Below, piece by piece: positions 32,880-44,099 of a DNA stretch of 64,000 nt. Every line of letters begins with the position of its first letter. Position 1 is the stretch's first letter. A program made the position numbers and the translations under genes. A model generated the notes under the pieces. The model saw nothing but the letters and a program-made list of their open reading frames with translations. It searched no databases and was not told the origin of the DNA. Source of the DNA: Flaccisagitta enflata (Eukaryota > Chaetognatha > Sagittoidea > Aphragmophora); the NCBI GenBank assembly GCA_965153355.1, contig OZ231127.1, positions 9,486,001 through 9,550,000 on the forward strand. The letters are read 5' to 3'.

Positions 32880-33461
32880 AAATTTTCTGTTGTAAGTACT
32901 ACGTCTTTTTCAGATCTGTATTTGTTTTTTTCTTTCCAAGTGATTAATCTCTCAATCGTATGAATCACCCTCGTTAAAAACAATTCAAAAGTCCTGATAT
33001 CATATGACACTTTTATGACAGGCTTATGACTTTCCTAACATTTACAATCCCAAATAAAACTAAGGAGATTATCACTTCGTCTTCAAGAAAAAAAACCGTC
33101 TTCACGTGAGAAAAAAAGGGGAGTAATAATAAGCTTATGCTTATTTTCCTATTTTTTTCTTCTTGTGAGTCATTGTCTGATCCAGTTGCTTCCAGACGCG
33201 CATTTGATATATTAATATCAATATTTTCGATAGGATGTTTGTTTTTTTGTTTTTGTTTTTCAACATTAATACGTCGGATATGTTGAAATGGGGTACTCAC
33301 TAAGGGCAGTTTGGGTAACTAGGTTGGGCAGAATGGAGTAGGGTGGGGACTGTCCTAGGAGGTGGGGTAAAGCAAAATAGGGTGGGGTGGGGATTTTCTG
33401 AAGAAGAATTTACCCGTTTTCCTGACTAGGGAGGCAATGCAGATAATAAAACGACCCAGTT

Positions 33462-33493
<32 letters not shown>

Positions 33494-33575
33494 ATTCTTT
33501 TTTTCTTTCAAACAAGAAGTTGAAAAACAAACCGGTCAAACGCAGACAGACAGATTTGAAATCTCACAATACTAC
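32880..33575. other. No gene seen; G-rich patch at 33300-33400
   Basis: 33300-33400 holds many GGGTGGGG-type runs and could form a quadruplex on the plus strand. A TTTTC-rich tract follows at 33460-33510. Confidence 0.4.
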
Positions 33576-33738
<163 letters not shown>

Positions 33739-34040
33739 GATTGGTGGTTTTCGACTACGAGTTCAAGATCTTTTTTTTCAATCAATGGAATTGAAGTTCA
33801 TTTCTCGAGAAATCTAGTTGAGAGAAAAAACAAGCCGGACCGGGCAACGATGCGTCCGGACTGTGTCTCTGGGTGTATTGACTAAATATGTCAGTGACAT
33901 ATATGGAGATAAAGATGGACAGACAGATGAAGCGACAGAATAGTGAGTGAGGCTCTCAAAACACGTTTGTTGATCATTAGATTCAGTACAGGATCTCACC
34001 GTGGCCTAAATCAGCCGAGAAACGCGGTTTTCGCACAGGC

Positions 34041-34146
34041 GTAACGGACCGACCGACCAACCAACCGACGGAAGGACGAACCGACCGATGGACGGACGGA
34101 CGGACGGACGGACAAACCCTCTTAAAGAGATGCGAGGACGCTTCTA
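34041..34146 (-). mobile_element. AGTCGCG-family fragment, AGAAGCGTCC subtype
   Basis: On the minus strand AGAAGCGTCCTCGCATCTCT, then TTAAGAGGGTTTGTCCG and a CCGT/GGTT core. The 5' palindrome is imperfect; no clear 3' GGCCTTG end follows. Confidence 0.5.
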
Positions 34147-34308
34147 AACAGAAAGTGTATTTCTATGCCACACACTTGTTATGCAGAAGCGCCACGTCTG
34201 CAGTCGTTCTCCTTTTCAGTGAGGCTGACAACAAATTTGTCGATGCTTCCTCAAACTTGCTCAAAACCGCTTAGAACGACCGCTGGCTATTACTCAGCAA
34301 ATATCAAA

Positions 34309-34905
34309 TTGAATGAATGAATGAACGAATGAACGAATGAACGAATGAACGAACGAATGAATGAATGAATGAATGAATGAATGAATGAATGAATGAATGA
34401 ATACTTAAATGAATGAAGTAAGTAAATGAAAGAATGAATGAATGAATGAATGAATGAATGAATGAATGAATGAATGAATGAATGAATGAATGAATGAATA
34501 CTTAAATGAATGAAGTAAATAAATGAAAGAAGTAATGAAAGAATGAATGAATGAATGAATGAATGAATGAATGAATGAATGAATGAATGAATGAATGAAT
34601 GAATGAAAAAATGAAAGAATGAATTCATTAATTAATCAATGAAGGAAGAAATGAATGAATCAATGAACATATGAATTAAGGAATGAATGAATGTTTGAAG
34701 AATTGAAAAATAAATGAAAGAATGAATTCAATGAATGTAGGAAGAAATAGTTGGATGAATTCATCAATAAATCATTTAAACGAATGAACAAATGAATGAA
34801 TGAATGAATAAATAAATGAATAAATGAATGAATGAATGAATGAATGAATGAATGAATGAATGAATGAATGAATGAATGAATGAGTAAATTATTGAATAAT
34901 TCAGT
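34309..34905 (+). repeat. (AATG)n microsatellite, degenerate
   Basis: Three long blocks of AATG with degenerate joins (34620-34790). It is the complement class of the ATTC tracts at 18804 and 63503. Confidence 0.95.
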
Positions 34906-34987
34906 GGAGAATACGCGACTGACTGAATGAATGAAGTATTGAAAATGAAAGGTTTATCAAATGACATGACTGCACAAAAATGAACAA

Positions 34988-35070
34988 AAAACAAATAAAC
35001 AAACAAACAAACAAACAAACAAACAAACAAACAAACAAACAAACAAACAAACAAACAAACAAACAAACGA
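34988..35070 (+). repeat. (AAAC)n microsatellite
   Basis: About 20 AAAC units, 70 bp after the AATG region. Confidence 0.95.
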
Positions 35071-36003
35071 ACAAACGAGCAGACAAACTTTAGTAAGGTG
35101 ACAGAAAAGAAAACCATAGCGACCCACAAACAGTGAAAAAGTGACCCAAAGACAAGGAAGGAAACAAAATCGTCTCAGTATTGAAACTCAATGACCTTCG
35201 CATTACTTCTTCACTGCTAGTTTACTACTAGCGATGCGTCGGCGTACACCTCGAAAAGAGCAGAGACTCAAAAAGCTCTTGATTCAAACATGTAAGTATA
35301 AATCGAAGAGCAGATGAAGAACAACAACAACAACTAAGACCTTCGATTTGGATATGCACGACTTTTTCTAGTCGAAAGTGACGTCATGGAAAAAGTCGCG
35401 CAGCTGCAACAGCAGCAGCAGTGCAACAACGGCCACGCTGCAGCAAGAAGCAGCAGCAAACACCTCTTCTGCGACGATGACAAAACAACTAGACAAACTC
35501 CGGATGTTAGTCCAGGAAAAGGAGGGGCGCCAGAATATATACATGTACATGGAATACACTCTTTTTTTATAAGAACGTCATTTTTTTCTCAAAGGCTTCA
35601 TGTTCTTATTTTTTAGGGCAAATAAAGCTTTCAATGTTCTTAGAGCGTTCTTAATTTGAAATAGTATTTAAACTATAGAAAATCTTATTATATACTATTA
35701 CTCAATTACACTAAATATATTGTTATTAGATATTGTTAAAACAAAAGCAAATTATCAAAGCCTAGGGATATTTTCATGATATTTATGTAAAAGATATAAA
35801 ATATCATCATAATTATACTAAAATTCTAGTTTGTTTTAATGTTCTTTAAATAATATTGTCAGCGAAATTTTTTCTCTAGATTTAAAGCCTTTGTATGTTC
35901 ATAATCTTGAGGCTATTTGAAGCCCTGATGTTCTTATATAAACTAGGTTCTTCTTTTATACACTTACGTTAGGCCGGGCTCATTTTGAGCTTTCAGAGGA
36001 AAA

Positions 36004-36140
36004 CAAGGCCAAGTAGGCCAATAAGGTGCGACGTGCGGATCGTCGAACGAATGCGTTACCCGACCGACCGACCAACAGACCGACCAACCAACCAACCAAC
36101 CGACGGACATAGTCAGTTATAGAGGTGCTTTGTCGCACCT
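36004..36140 (-). mobile_element. Short AGTCGCG-family element, AGGTGCGAC subtype
   Basis: On the minus strand it begins AGGTGCGACAAAGCACCT, then CTATAACTGACTATGTCCG and a GGTT core, and ends GTCGCACCTTATTGGCC and GGCCTTG. The 3' GTCGCACCT is the exact inverse of the first nine bases. The homologous place in block copy 1 (about 1824-1834) is an uninterrupted run of nine A; here A is split 4 + 5, so no target duplication. The tandem copy is at 38071-38207. Confidence 0.85.
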
Positions 36141-36364
36141 AAAAAGTTCAACAAGGCAACAGTTGCCTGCTCTGTTTTACATTTACATACTTAAAAGCAC
36201 AATATATAATTGGTCAATTATACGATTACAGTTGTAGAAATCGTTGGTTGCGCTGTGCCACACACAGTCACAGGTCAAGGCGCAGCTCCGCGGCAATTTA
36301 CGATCTGGTCCAGCGTTGCGAAAGAACGGAAGCAATCAACAATTTCACCGATAGTAGTTATTTA

Positions 36365-36580
36365 AGTCGCGTGCTACGGGACTCTACACCCCAATATGTC
36401 GGTTTGTCGGTTTGTCGCTTCGTCGGTTCGTCGGTTGGTCAGTTGATCGGTCCCCTTTTTCCTTTTCGGCGTTTTTGAGCTTTATGAACATACGGCTTCT
36501 GCCAAGAAGCTCTAGTGACCTTCTCCAGCACTGCTCCTGCCCACACGCACGCAATTAGGGTAGCCGTGTATCCCGCCTCG
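36365..36580 (+). mobile_element. AGTCGCG-family element without nested insertion
   Basis: Same element as 2044-2720 but with CCCCTTTTTCC where copy 1 carries the GGGCAGCGG element. It starts AGTCGCGTGCTACGGGACT and ends CCCGCCTCG. A second, truncated AGATGCATCC start follows at 36598-36675. Confidence 0.8.
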
Positions 36581-36828
36581 TTTTCTTTACTAATCTTTAG
36601 ATGCATCCTCGCATCACTATAAAAGGCTGTGTCCGTTGGTCGGTTGTTCGGTTGGTCGGTTGGTTGGTCGGTAATGCATTCATCAAAACATCAAAATCAA
36701 GCATTTTTTGCAACAGAAAAGTGGTTCTACCCCAGTGAAAGAAGCATACATCAAGTAATTCATTTATTCAATCATTCATTCATTCACAAATGACATTCAT
36801 TCATAAGAAAAACATTCAGCTGGGATAT

Positions 36829-37121
36829 GAGCCTTGTGGCTGGGATTTGATCCTTGGAGCTGGGATTTGAGCCTTTAGCTGTTATTTGAGCCTCAAGGCT
36901 GTTATTTGAGCCTTGAGGCTAGGATTTAGGCCTCAAGACCAGGATTTGGGCCTCGAGGCTGGGGTTTGAGCCTTGAGGCTGGGATTTGAGCCTGGAGACT
37001 GGGAGTTGAGCCACGAGACCGGGGTTTGAGCTTTGAGGCTTGGGTTTTAGCCTTGAGGCTGGGATTTGAGCCTCAAGGCTGAGATTTGAGCCTTGAGGCT
37101 GGATTTGAGCCTCAAGGCTGA
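36829..37121. repeat. 20-bp hairpin minisatellite, first tandem unit
   Basis: About fifteen units of the GGCTGGGATTTGAGCCTY type without the GGGCAGCGG termini. It ends at GATTGGAG followed by the CTCAGTGGCCAA terminus. The tandem partner is 38878-39181. Confidence 0.85.
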
Positions 37122-37129
37122 GATTGGAG

Positions 37130-37635
37130 CTCAGTGGCCAACACTGAATTTGGCCAAGTTACCAGCTTAACCTCTCCAGGTTACCAGATAGTTACCAGAT
37201 TTTTTTCGCAAGTTACCAAATCGGTTACTAGATCTTAATTTCTACACCGTCTTCGGATCGGACTGTGAAATGCAAAACCTTTATAGCTCCTAAACCACTA
37301 GGAAAAAAGTCATAAAATTTTCAGTGAATATTGGTAACATGTGACGGTTTTTGCATGTCAAAGCTCAGATCATAATATAGAAAAGGTGAGGGGAAAACAA
37401 AATATTGAATGAACATCCATTTTTTAAACAAAATAGCTTTTTTTACCTGTTTTTTTTTCAGAAGGTGCTGTTTTTCTCTAAGAATATGCAGCAAATAGAT
37501 AATAAATAAGTTAACATCTGTCATCGAAAATAAATCCTTGACTTTTTGTTGAAATGCAAAGCAATTTCAAACAGATAAAGACATCTCCTTTCCAAGGAAA
37601 TGCGGAAAAATTGATCTTAATCAAAAATGGGTTTT
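37130..37635 (+). mobile_element. Truncated left end of CTCAGTGGCCAA element plus partial TA element
   Basis: CTCAGTGGCCAACACTGAAT starts at 37130, then GTTACCAG-type repeats, then the left part of the TA-flanked element from 37245. Both are cut at the tandem junction. Confidence 0.7.
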
Positions 37636-38070
37636 ATAAGAACGTCATTTTTTTCTCAAAGGCTTCATGTTCTTATTTTTTAGGGCAAATAAAGCTTTCA
37701 ATGTTCTTAGAGCGTTCTTAATTTGAAATAGTATTTAAACTATAGAAAATCTTATTATATACTATTACTCAATTACACTAAATATATTGTTATTAGATAT
37801 TTTGAAAACAAAAGCAAATTATCAAAGCCTAGGGATATTTTCATGATATTTATGTAAAAGATATAAAATATCATTATAATTATACTAAAATTCTAGTTTG
37901 TTTTAATGTTCTTTAAATAATATTGTCAGCGAAATTTTTTCTCCAGATTTAAAGCCTTTGTATGTTCATAATCTTGAGGCTATTTGAAGCCCTGATGTTC
38001 TTATATAAACTAGGTTCTTCTTTTATACACTTACGTTAGGCCGGGCTCATTTTGAGTTTTCAGAGGAAAA

Positions 38071-38207
38071 CAAGGCCAAGTAGGCCAATAAGGTGCAACG
38101 TGCGGATCGTCGAACGAATGCGTTACCCAACCGACCAACCAACAGACCGACCAACCAACCAACCAACCGACGGACATAGTCAGTTATAGAGGTGCTTTGT
38201 CGCACCT
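38071..38207 (-). mobile_element. Short AGTCGCG-family element, AGGTGCGAC subtype, tandem copy
   Basis: As 36004-36140, with a few substitutions in the core and in the 3' subterminal zone. Confidence 0.85.
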
Positions 38208-38432
38208 AAAAAGTTCAATGAGGCAACAGTTGCCAGCTCTGTTTTACATTTACATACTTAAAAGCACAATATATAATTGGTCAATTACACGATTACATGT
38301 TGTAGAAATCGTCGGTTGCGCTGTGCCACACACAGTCACAGGTCAAGGCGCAGCTCCGCGGCAATTTACGATCTGGTCCAGCGTTGCAAAAGAACGGAAG
38401 CAATCAACAATTTCACCGATAGTAGTTATTTA

Positions 38433-38640
38433 AGTCGCGTGCTACGGGACTCTACACCCCGATATGTCGGTTTGTCGCTTCGTCGGTTCGTCGGTTGGTC
38501 AGTTGATCGGTCCCCTTTTTCCTTTTCGGCGTTTTTGAGCTTTATGAGCATACGGCTTCTGCCAAGAAGCTCTAGTGACCTTCTCCAGCACTGCTCCTGC
38601 CCGCACGCACGCAATTAGGGTAGCTGTGTATCCGGCCTCG
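38433..38640 (+). mobile_element. AGTCGCG-family element, tandem copy
   Basis: As 36365-36580 with one fewer core unit; ends CCGGCCTCG. Confidence 0.8.
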
Positions 38641-38877
38641 TTTTCTTTACTAATCTTTAGATGCATCCTCGCATCACTATAAAAGGCTGTGTCCGTTGGT
38701 CGGTTGTTCGGTTGTTCGGTTGGTTGGTCGGTAATGCATTCATCAAAACATCAAAATCAAGCATTTTTTGCAACAGAAAAGTGGTTCTACCCCAGTGAAA
38801 GAAGCATACATCAAGTAATTCATTTATTCAATCATTCATTCATTCACAAATGACATTCATTCATAAGAAAAACATTC

Positions 38878-39181
38878 AGCTGGGATATGAGCCTTGTGGC
38901 TGGGATTTGATCCTTGGAGCTGGGATTTGAGCCTTTAGCTGTTATTTGAGCCTCAAGGCTGTTATTTGAGCCTTGAGGCTAGGATTTGGGCCTCAAGACC
39001 AGGATTTGGGCCTCGAGGCTGGGGTTTGAGCCTTGAGGCTGGGATTTGAGCCTGGAGACTGGGAGTTGAGCCACGAGACCAGGGTTTGAGCTTTGAGGCT
39101 TGGGTTTGAGCCTTGAGGCTGGGATTTGAGCCTCAAGGCTGAGATTTGAGCCTTGAGGCTGGATTTGAGCCTCAAGGCTGA
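38878..39181. repeat. 20-bp hairpin minisatellite, second tandem unit
   Basis: Same as 36829-37121. The last monomer carries the variant GATTGGAG just before the next element. Confidence 0.85.
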
Positions 39182-39302
39182 GATTGGAGCTCAGTGGCCA
39201 ACACTGAATTCGGCCAAGTTACCAGCTTAACCTCTCCAGGTTACCAGATAGTTACCAGATTTTTTTCGCAAGTTACCAAATTAGTTACTAGATCTTAATA
39301 TC

Positions 39303-39863
39303 TACACCGTCTTCGGATCGGACTGTGAAATGCAAAACCTTTATAGCTCCTAAACCACTAGGAAAAAAGTCATAAAATTTTCAGTGAATATTGGTAACAT
39401 GTGACGGTTTTTGCATGTCAAAGCTAAGATCATAATATAGAAAAGGTGAGGGGAAAACAAAATATTGAATGAACATCCATTTTTTAAACAAAATAGCTTT
39501 TTTTACCTGTTTTTTTTCAGAAGGTGCTGTTTTTCTCTAAGAATATGCAGCAAATAGATAATAAATAAGTTAACATCTGTCATCGAAAATAAATCCTTGA
39601 GTTTTTGTTGAAATGCAAAGCAATTTCAAACAGATAAAGACATCTCCTTTCTAAGGAAATGCGAAAAAATTGATCTTAATCAAAAATGGATTTTCTTTCA
39701 ATATTTTGTTTTTCCCTCACCTTTTCTATATCATGATCTGAGCTTTGACATGCAAAAACCGTCACATGTTACCAATATTCACTGAAAATTTCATGATTTT
39801 TTTCCAAGTGGTTTAGGAGCTATAAAGGTTCTGCATTTCACAGTCCGATCCGAAGACGGTGTA
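39303..39863. mobile_element. TA-flanked element with about 165-bp inverted repeats
   Basis: Arms 39303-39468 and 39699-39863 are inverted copies, beginning CACCGTCTTCGGATCGGACT at 39305, with TA on both outer sides (39303-39304, 39862-39863). The 230-bp spacer has no frame. The Tc1/mariner-like target is inferred from TA alone. The first tandem unit carries only the left part (37245-37630). Confidence 0.7.
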
Positions 39864-40084
39864 TATTAGGTTACTGCAATCATGTTGGATGATCAATTTA
39901 ATGTACATATGAGCCTCACATATCAAGGAACTAGACACAAAAATGTGTTATAGTAAGGTTATATTATAAAATCTTTGATGGGACACTAAGTTCTTCACCT
40001 TTTTTGCAGTCATGCTCCATTGGCGGGTATGCTCTAACAATGGTCCCCGTATTTGGTATTCATTACCACCTAGACCCGGCTTTT

Positions 40085-40605
40085 TGGGCAGCGGCCCCAA
40101 AGGGCCGATGTCCTGTAGGACACAGGGGGGAATTTCCGTCCGTCCGTCCGTCCGTCCATCCGTCCGTCCATCCGTCCGTCCGTCCCCCCCCCCCCCCCGT
40201 TGGCCATCGAGGCCTCATATCCTCACTCTCAGGCCTGATTTAGGCCCTCTAAGCCCTCAAATCAGCTCTCATGGCCTCAAATCAGCTCTCAAGGCCTCAA
40301 ATCCGCTCTCCAGACCTCAAATCAGCCCCCCAGGCCTCAAATCTGCCCCCATGGCCTAAAGCCTGCCCCCAGACCTCAAATCTAATCTTCAGGCATGAAT
40401 CTCCTCAGACCTCAAACCCCGCCTCAATTATCTCTTAGGCCTGCTATATTCCCCCTTAGGACATATGGAAATTCCCCCCTGTGTCCTACAGGACATCGGC
40501 CCTTTGGGGCCGCTGCCCTGCTCTCACTCCACTGCTTTACTTGGTCACCCCAAGCAGGGCATCGGGTACCGCTGACCATGTGCGATCCTTGGATGACTAG
40601 TTGTT
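40085..40605 (+). mobile_element. GGGCAGCGG-family element with (CCGT)n and GGCCTCAAAT core
   Basis: Begins TGGGCAGCGGCCCCAAAGGG in a T tract, with the GTCCTGTAGGAC hairpin. The core has a (CCGT)n run (40137-40183), an 11-C run and then degenerate 18-20 bp CTCAGGCCTCAAATC units. Inverse hairpins at 40477-40523 and GGTACCGCTGACCATG close it. The tetranucleotide tract is the one typical of the AGTCGCG family. Confidence 0.75.
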
Positions 40606-41019
40606 TTTAGAGTGTTATTAAGAAAGGTCTAGCGCTGGGTTTGTTTTTGAAGTTTCATTAGAGTTCTTCTTTTGCAGCATTTAAAAAATTGCAAATTTAT
40701 GTAATAACAAGCCCTACAAAGTGCAAAAGTCGCAAATGATAGGGCAGGAGCAATAACACAACTAATATAGACACTCAATACTCAATACTCATAATTCAAA
40801 CTGACTTAAAACCCCATAAAAAGGACAAAAGAAAACCAGTAATTTAAAGATCTTAGATGGACTGATGGACAAATCAATAAGTGGATTGACAGATGCGCAA
40901 AGGAACCAGCACAGCAATGTGTAAAACTTCTTATCCGCAACTAAAAACCGCCTATGGTTTCAACTTCAATTTACAATTCTTTTGGGTGAAACAGGAAGCA
41001 GCAATCTGTTAGAGTAAGA

Positions 41020-41021
<2 letters not shown>

Positions 41022-41112
<91 letters not shown>
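41022..41112 (+). repeat. (AG)n microsatellite
   Basis: About 90 bp of pure AG. Confidence 0.97.
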
Positions 41113-41115
<3 letters not shown>

Positions 41116-41636
41116 GTCTTAGTGACATATGCATGGTGAATGATAAGACGCTCAATATGAATGATTCATATAAAAATTTTAGATTATTTCTTCAAATCAT
41201 CTAAAAAATTACCAAAATTACCAAATTTTTCTCCCAGGTTACCAAAGTTACCAGATTTTTGCCCCAAGTTACCAAAGTTACCAGATAAAATTCCGGTAAG
41301 TTACCAGACAGGTTACTAAGTTACCAGGTGCCTTCCCAGGTTACTAGGGGACCCTCCCACTCCCAGGTTACCAGATCTGGTAACCTAGTTACCAACTTGG
41401 CCACTGAGCTACTGATTTATGAACTACCAAGTAAACCAGCTGATGTTTGGCTGCTCGAATGCGCGGCAGCTCCAAATATCCATTTTCTTTTCTTTTATAG
41501 CACAACATCAAATTAAGGTACCAGCTCTCAGTGGCCAACACTGAATTTGGCCAAGTTACCAGAAAACCACCCCAGGTTACCAGATGGTTACCAGATTTTT
41601 CTCGCAAGTTACCAAATTAGTTACTAGATTTTACTA

Positions 41637-41991
41637 TCAATAATCAAGGTGGCAGAAAATTCTATAGGTCCGAGGCACAAGTTTTCGCAGCGCTATAAGT
41701 CCGACTTTTAAAAATCAACTGTTGTTATGTAAATACTGCATAAAAGTTGTTAAAACCACTAGTTTTCTGCATCTTATCTTTAATTTCATGGAAACTAAGA
41801 GTCCCCACTTCAAAAGAATAGGTGATCAAACCTAGAATCCTATTAATCCTTCTGATTTTTCTGTTTTCCTCCTATTTTTCTGTTTTTTTTCCTAATTTTT
41901 CTAATATCAAAGTATAAGTCCGACTTTTGAGCTATAGTTCCAAGGCACAATGTGCCAAGTGTGCCCCTGTTTCTGCCACCCTGTCAATAAT
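41637..41991. mobile_element. hAT-type MITE with perfect 8-bp target duplication
   Basis: Element 41645-41983 (339 bp) starts CAAGGTGGCAGAAAA and ends as the inverse of CAGGGTGGCAGAAAC. TCAATAAT flanks both sides exactly (41637-41644, 41984-41991). TATAAGTCCGACTTTT occurs inside both ends in direct orientation. Non-coding. Confidence 0.9.
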
Positions 41992-42112
41992 ATCAATATC
42001 AAGCTACTGCAAATCAAAAAAGTAAACAAATGAATGAGTGTAAGGATCTATTTTTTCAATTAGAATGTAATCTTGAATTTTCCTCAATGGTGGCTTCATA
42101 TGTGTGGTTATT

Positions 42113-42328
42113 AGTCGCATGCACGCAACTCTACAACCCACTCTGTCCGTCCGTTGGTAACCCTTAGCTTTTTTTCATCGTTTTATGTCGTTTTAGGTCA
42201 TTTTAAGTTATCTAAAGTTATTGTAAGTCAATTTATTTTTAGTCTCTCAGTCTTTTGGTCTTTTAGTCTTTTAGTCTTTTGGTCTTATGGTCTGAACAAC
42301 TGCACGCGACTGTAAGGTGTTGGCCTTG
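42113..42328 (+). mobile_element. AGTCGCG-family element with AGTCTTTTGGTCTT core
   Basis: Starts AGTCGCATGCACGCAACT (one asymmetric change in each arm), then CTCTACAACCCACTCTGTCCG, a short AAGTTATTNT array and AGTCTTTTGGTCTT units, ending GCACGCGACTGTAAGG and GGCCTTG. Confidence 0.75.
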
Positions 42329-42719
42329 TTTATAAAGGAACTACTTTATTTCAGTAAAACAGAAGTGTCTTTTAACAAATTGAGATTCTAAAAGAATAAG
42401 CTAATATGACTAATTTCCATATCTTAAGCTGCATTCAGAAATTATGTTTAAATTTAACTTTTCTTGGAATTTGGTATTCATTATTGCCAAGACTCAGTCT
42501 TTTATGTTACGGTGTCAGGGTTATGACTGGGGTCAGGGCAAGGGAAAGGAATAGGGTAAAGGATAACTAGTTAGGACTACCCAATTCGGGTGCAGGTGGG
42601 TAGGGGCGGTAATAAAAAAAGTTTTTTTTAGAAGGAGAAGTAATGCGCCAAAAAAAGTTAAGCGTTACCAACAAATAAACCAACAGATAGACCAATGGAC
42701 ACAGCGAGGTTTAGTGTTG

Positions 42720-44031
42720 CGTGTATGCAGTGTTGGCCAAAAGATATTCGTTATTCGTTATCTTCGGATATTCGAATAAAAATGGTGGTTATCTTCATCT
42801 TTTCTTTTTTTTTTCTGAGTGGTCGAATAATCATCTTATCTTCATCTTATCTTTTCATTTTTTGGGAATTATCTTATTCGAAAAAATTCGAATAACTTCG
42901 AATAATCATTCTCTTTTCAAAATGGGAAAAAATGTCATCAGCTGACTTCTATTTCCCAGCGTTTTCTTAAGAGAATCGCTTGTTCAGCAGTTGCTTAGGG
43001 CCATTACAGATAAATAATCTCACTAGTAATGGTCAAACTAGCAAAATTTTTACAGAACATAGATCTGTCAGGAGAGGTACAATTAAAACATGATTGGAGC
43101 TTTGCGATTTCACCTTTGAGACTTGGATTTGAGTCTTAAGGCTGGGATTGAAGCCTCGAGGCCGGCATTTGAGCCTAAAAGGGGTGGACATACAAAGGAG
43201 AAAAGGGGGAAACTACCCCAATGTATGAAAGCAAAAGTCATTGTGCTACTACCAAACAAAGCTCATAAAGAAATACAGTAGGACCCTGCCTAATCAGTCC
43301 CATTGGGACTAAAGATTTTTCAACGTTTAAACATTTTTTGTCGCGTGCTATGCGACTCTATACCCCGCTTTGTCTGTCCGTCGGTCTGTCCGTCAGCCAG
43401 TCCGTTGGTCCATCGGTCCATCACATTTTACTTTTTTTGTTTTTTTTTGCGGTCTTTGGCCTCACTGCTCCTGCCCAAATGATCAAGTGACCTCAAATAC
43501 GGCCCCTGCCCACCCACACGCGACTGGGGTAGCTGTATATCTGGCCTTGTTTAACCTTTAAAGAGAGGTGAAATCACATTAAAAACTACCATTTGGGACC
43601 TAAAAATGTTGACCTTTATTGATGGGGAACCTTTAAAAGCGAGGCTGTATTTGCGGGGTTCCACTATACCCAGCATAAGAAACTAATCAGAAAGGATCTT
43701 TTACTTAAAAAATGATAAAAGAAAATCATTAAAAATTCCCTTTCTATATTGATAGCTTTCATAGTGGGATATGTTTTTAAATGGGTTTCTTTGAGAGTTA
43801 AATCAGTTAATGTCCTGTTGGGCTCGATTTTGCTTGGTAAGTTTGTTTCACAAATCATTCGAAAAAGTTATTCGAAAAACGAATAAAAGATAATCATCTT
43901 ATCTTATCTTCATCTTTGGAAAATTCAGCCTTATCTTATCTTTATCTTATCTTTTTGTAAATTTGGCCATTTTATCTTTTATCTTATTCGAATAATCATG
44001 ATGAGTTATCTTGGCCAACACTGCGTGTATG
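42720..44031. mobile_element. hAT-type element with perfect 8-bp target duplication
   Basis: Element 42728-44023 (1296 bp) begins CAGTGTTGGCCAAAAGATA and ends CTTGGCCAACACTG. CGTGTATG flanks both sides (42720-42727, 44024-44031). Subterminal TTATCTT / ATTCGAATAA motifs are densely repeated near both ends, as hAT transposase-binding repeats often are. No transposase frame; it carries a nested AGTCGCG element. Confidence 0.92.
43340..43549 (+). mobile_element. AGTCGCG-family element nested in hAT element
   Basis: In a T tract: GTCGCGTGCTATGCGACTCT, then ATACCCCGCTTTGTCTG, a CCGT-like core, a GCGGTCTTTGGCC segment, ACACGCGACTGGGGTAGC and the end GGCCTTG. Confidence 0.75.
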
Positions 44032-44099
44032 TGACTGAAAAAGGTAAGTGTTACCCACCGACTGACCAAAAGATGGATATAGCGGGTTATTGAGTATCA

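Larger units (their letters stand above)
35361..36817 (+). repeat. Dispersed block, copy 2
   Basis: Matches 1-2955 without the insertions found there, and itself carries an AGTCGCG-type element (36004-36140) missing from copy 1. From 35569 it is also the first unit of a 2.07-kb tandem duplication. Confidence 0.85.
37636..38868 (+). repeat. Dispersed block, copy 3
   Basis: Second unit of the tandem duplication. It includes the elements 38071-38207 (minus, AGGTGCGAC subtype) and 38433-38640 (plus) and a truncated AGATGC start at 38658. Confidence 0.85.
35569..39692 (+). repeat. 2.07-kb tandem duplication (35569-37635, 37636-39692)
   Basis: The two units are nearly identical. The junction at 37628-37636 lies inside a TA-flanked element that is complete only after the second unit (39305-39861), so the duplication event cut through that element. 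Confidence 0.9.
39190..41408. mobile_element. CTCAGTGGCCAA-ended element, left member
   Basis: Left end CTCAGTGGCCAACACTGAAT (39190); inverted right end ACTTGGCCACTGAG (41395-41408). GTTACCAG/GTTACCAGAT subterminal repeats occur near both ends (39217-39260, 41205-41390). It encloses a TA-flanked element and a GGGCAGCGG element. Its own flanks do not match (GATTGGAG versus CTACTGAT), whereas GATTGGAG recurs after the second right end at 47605, so the original element may have been 39190-47605. The CAGTG start and possible 8-bp duplication suggest hAT; no transposase frame is seen. Confidence 0.5.
42640..44036 (-). mobile_element. Diverged AGTCGCG-family element split by a hAT insertion
   Basis: The minus-strand 5' end (AGTCACATACACG, 44024-44036) and the continuing GCAACACTAAACC plus GGTT-like core (42640-42720) are separated by the hAT element 42728-44023. 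Removing the insertion and one target copy gives a continuous family start. Strongly diverged, so an old copy. Confidence 0.6.
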
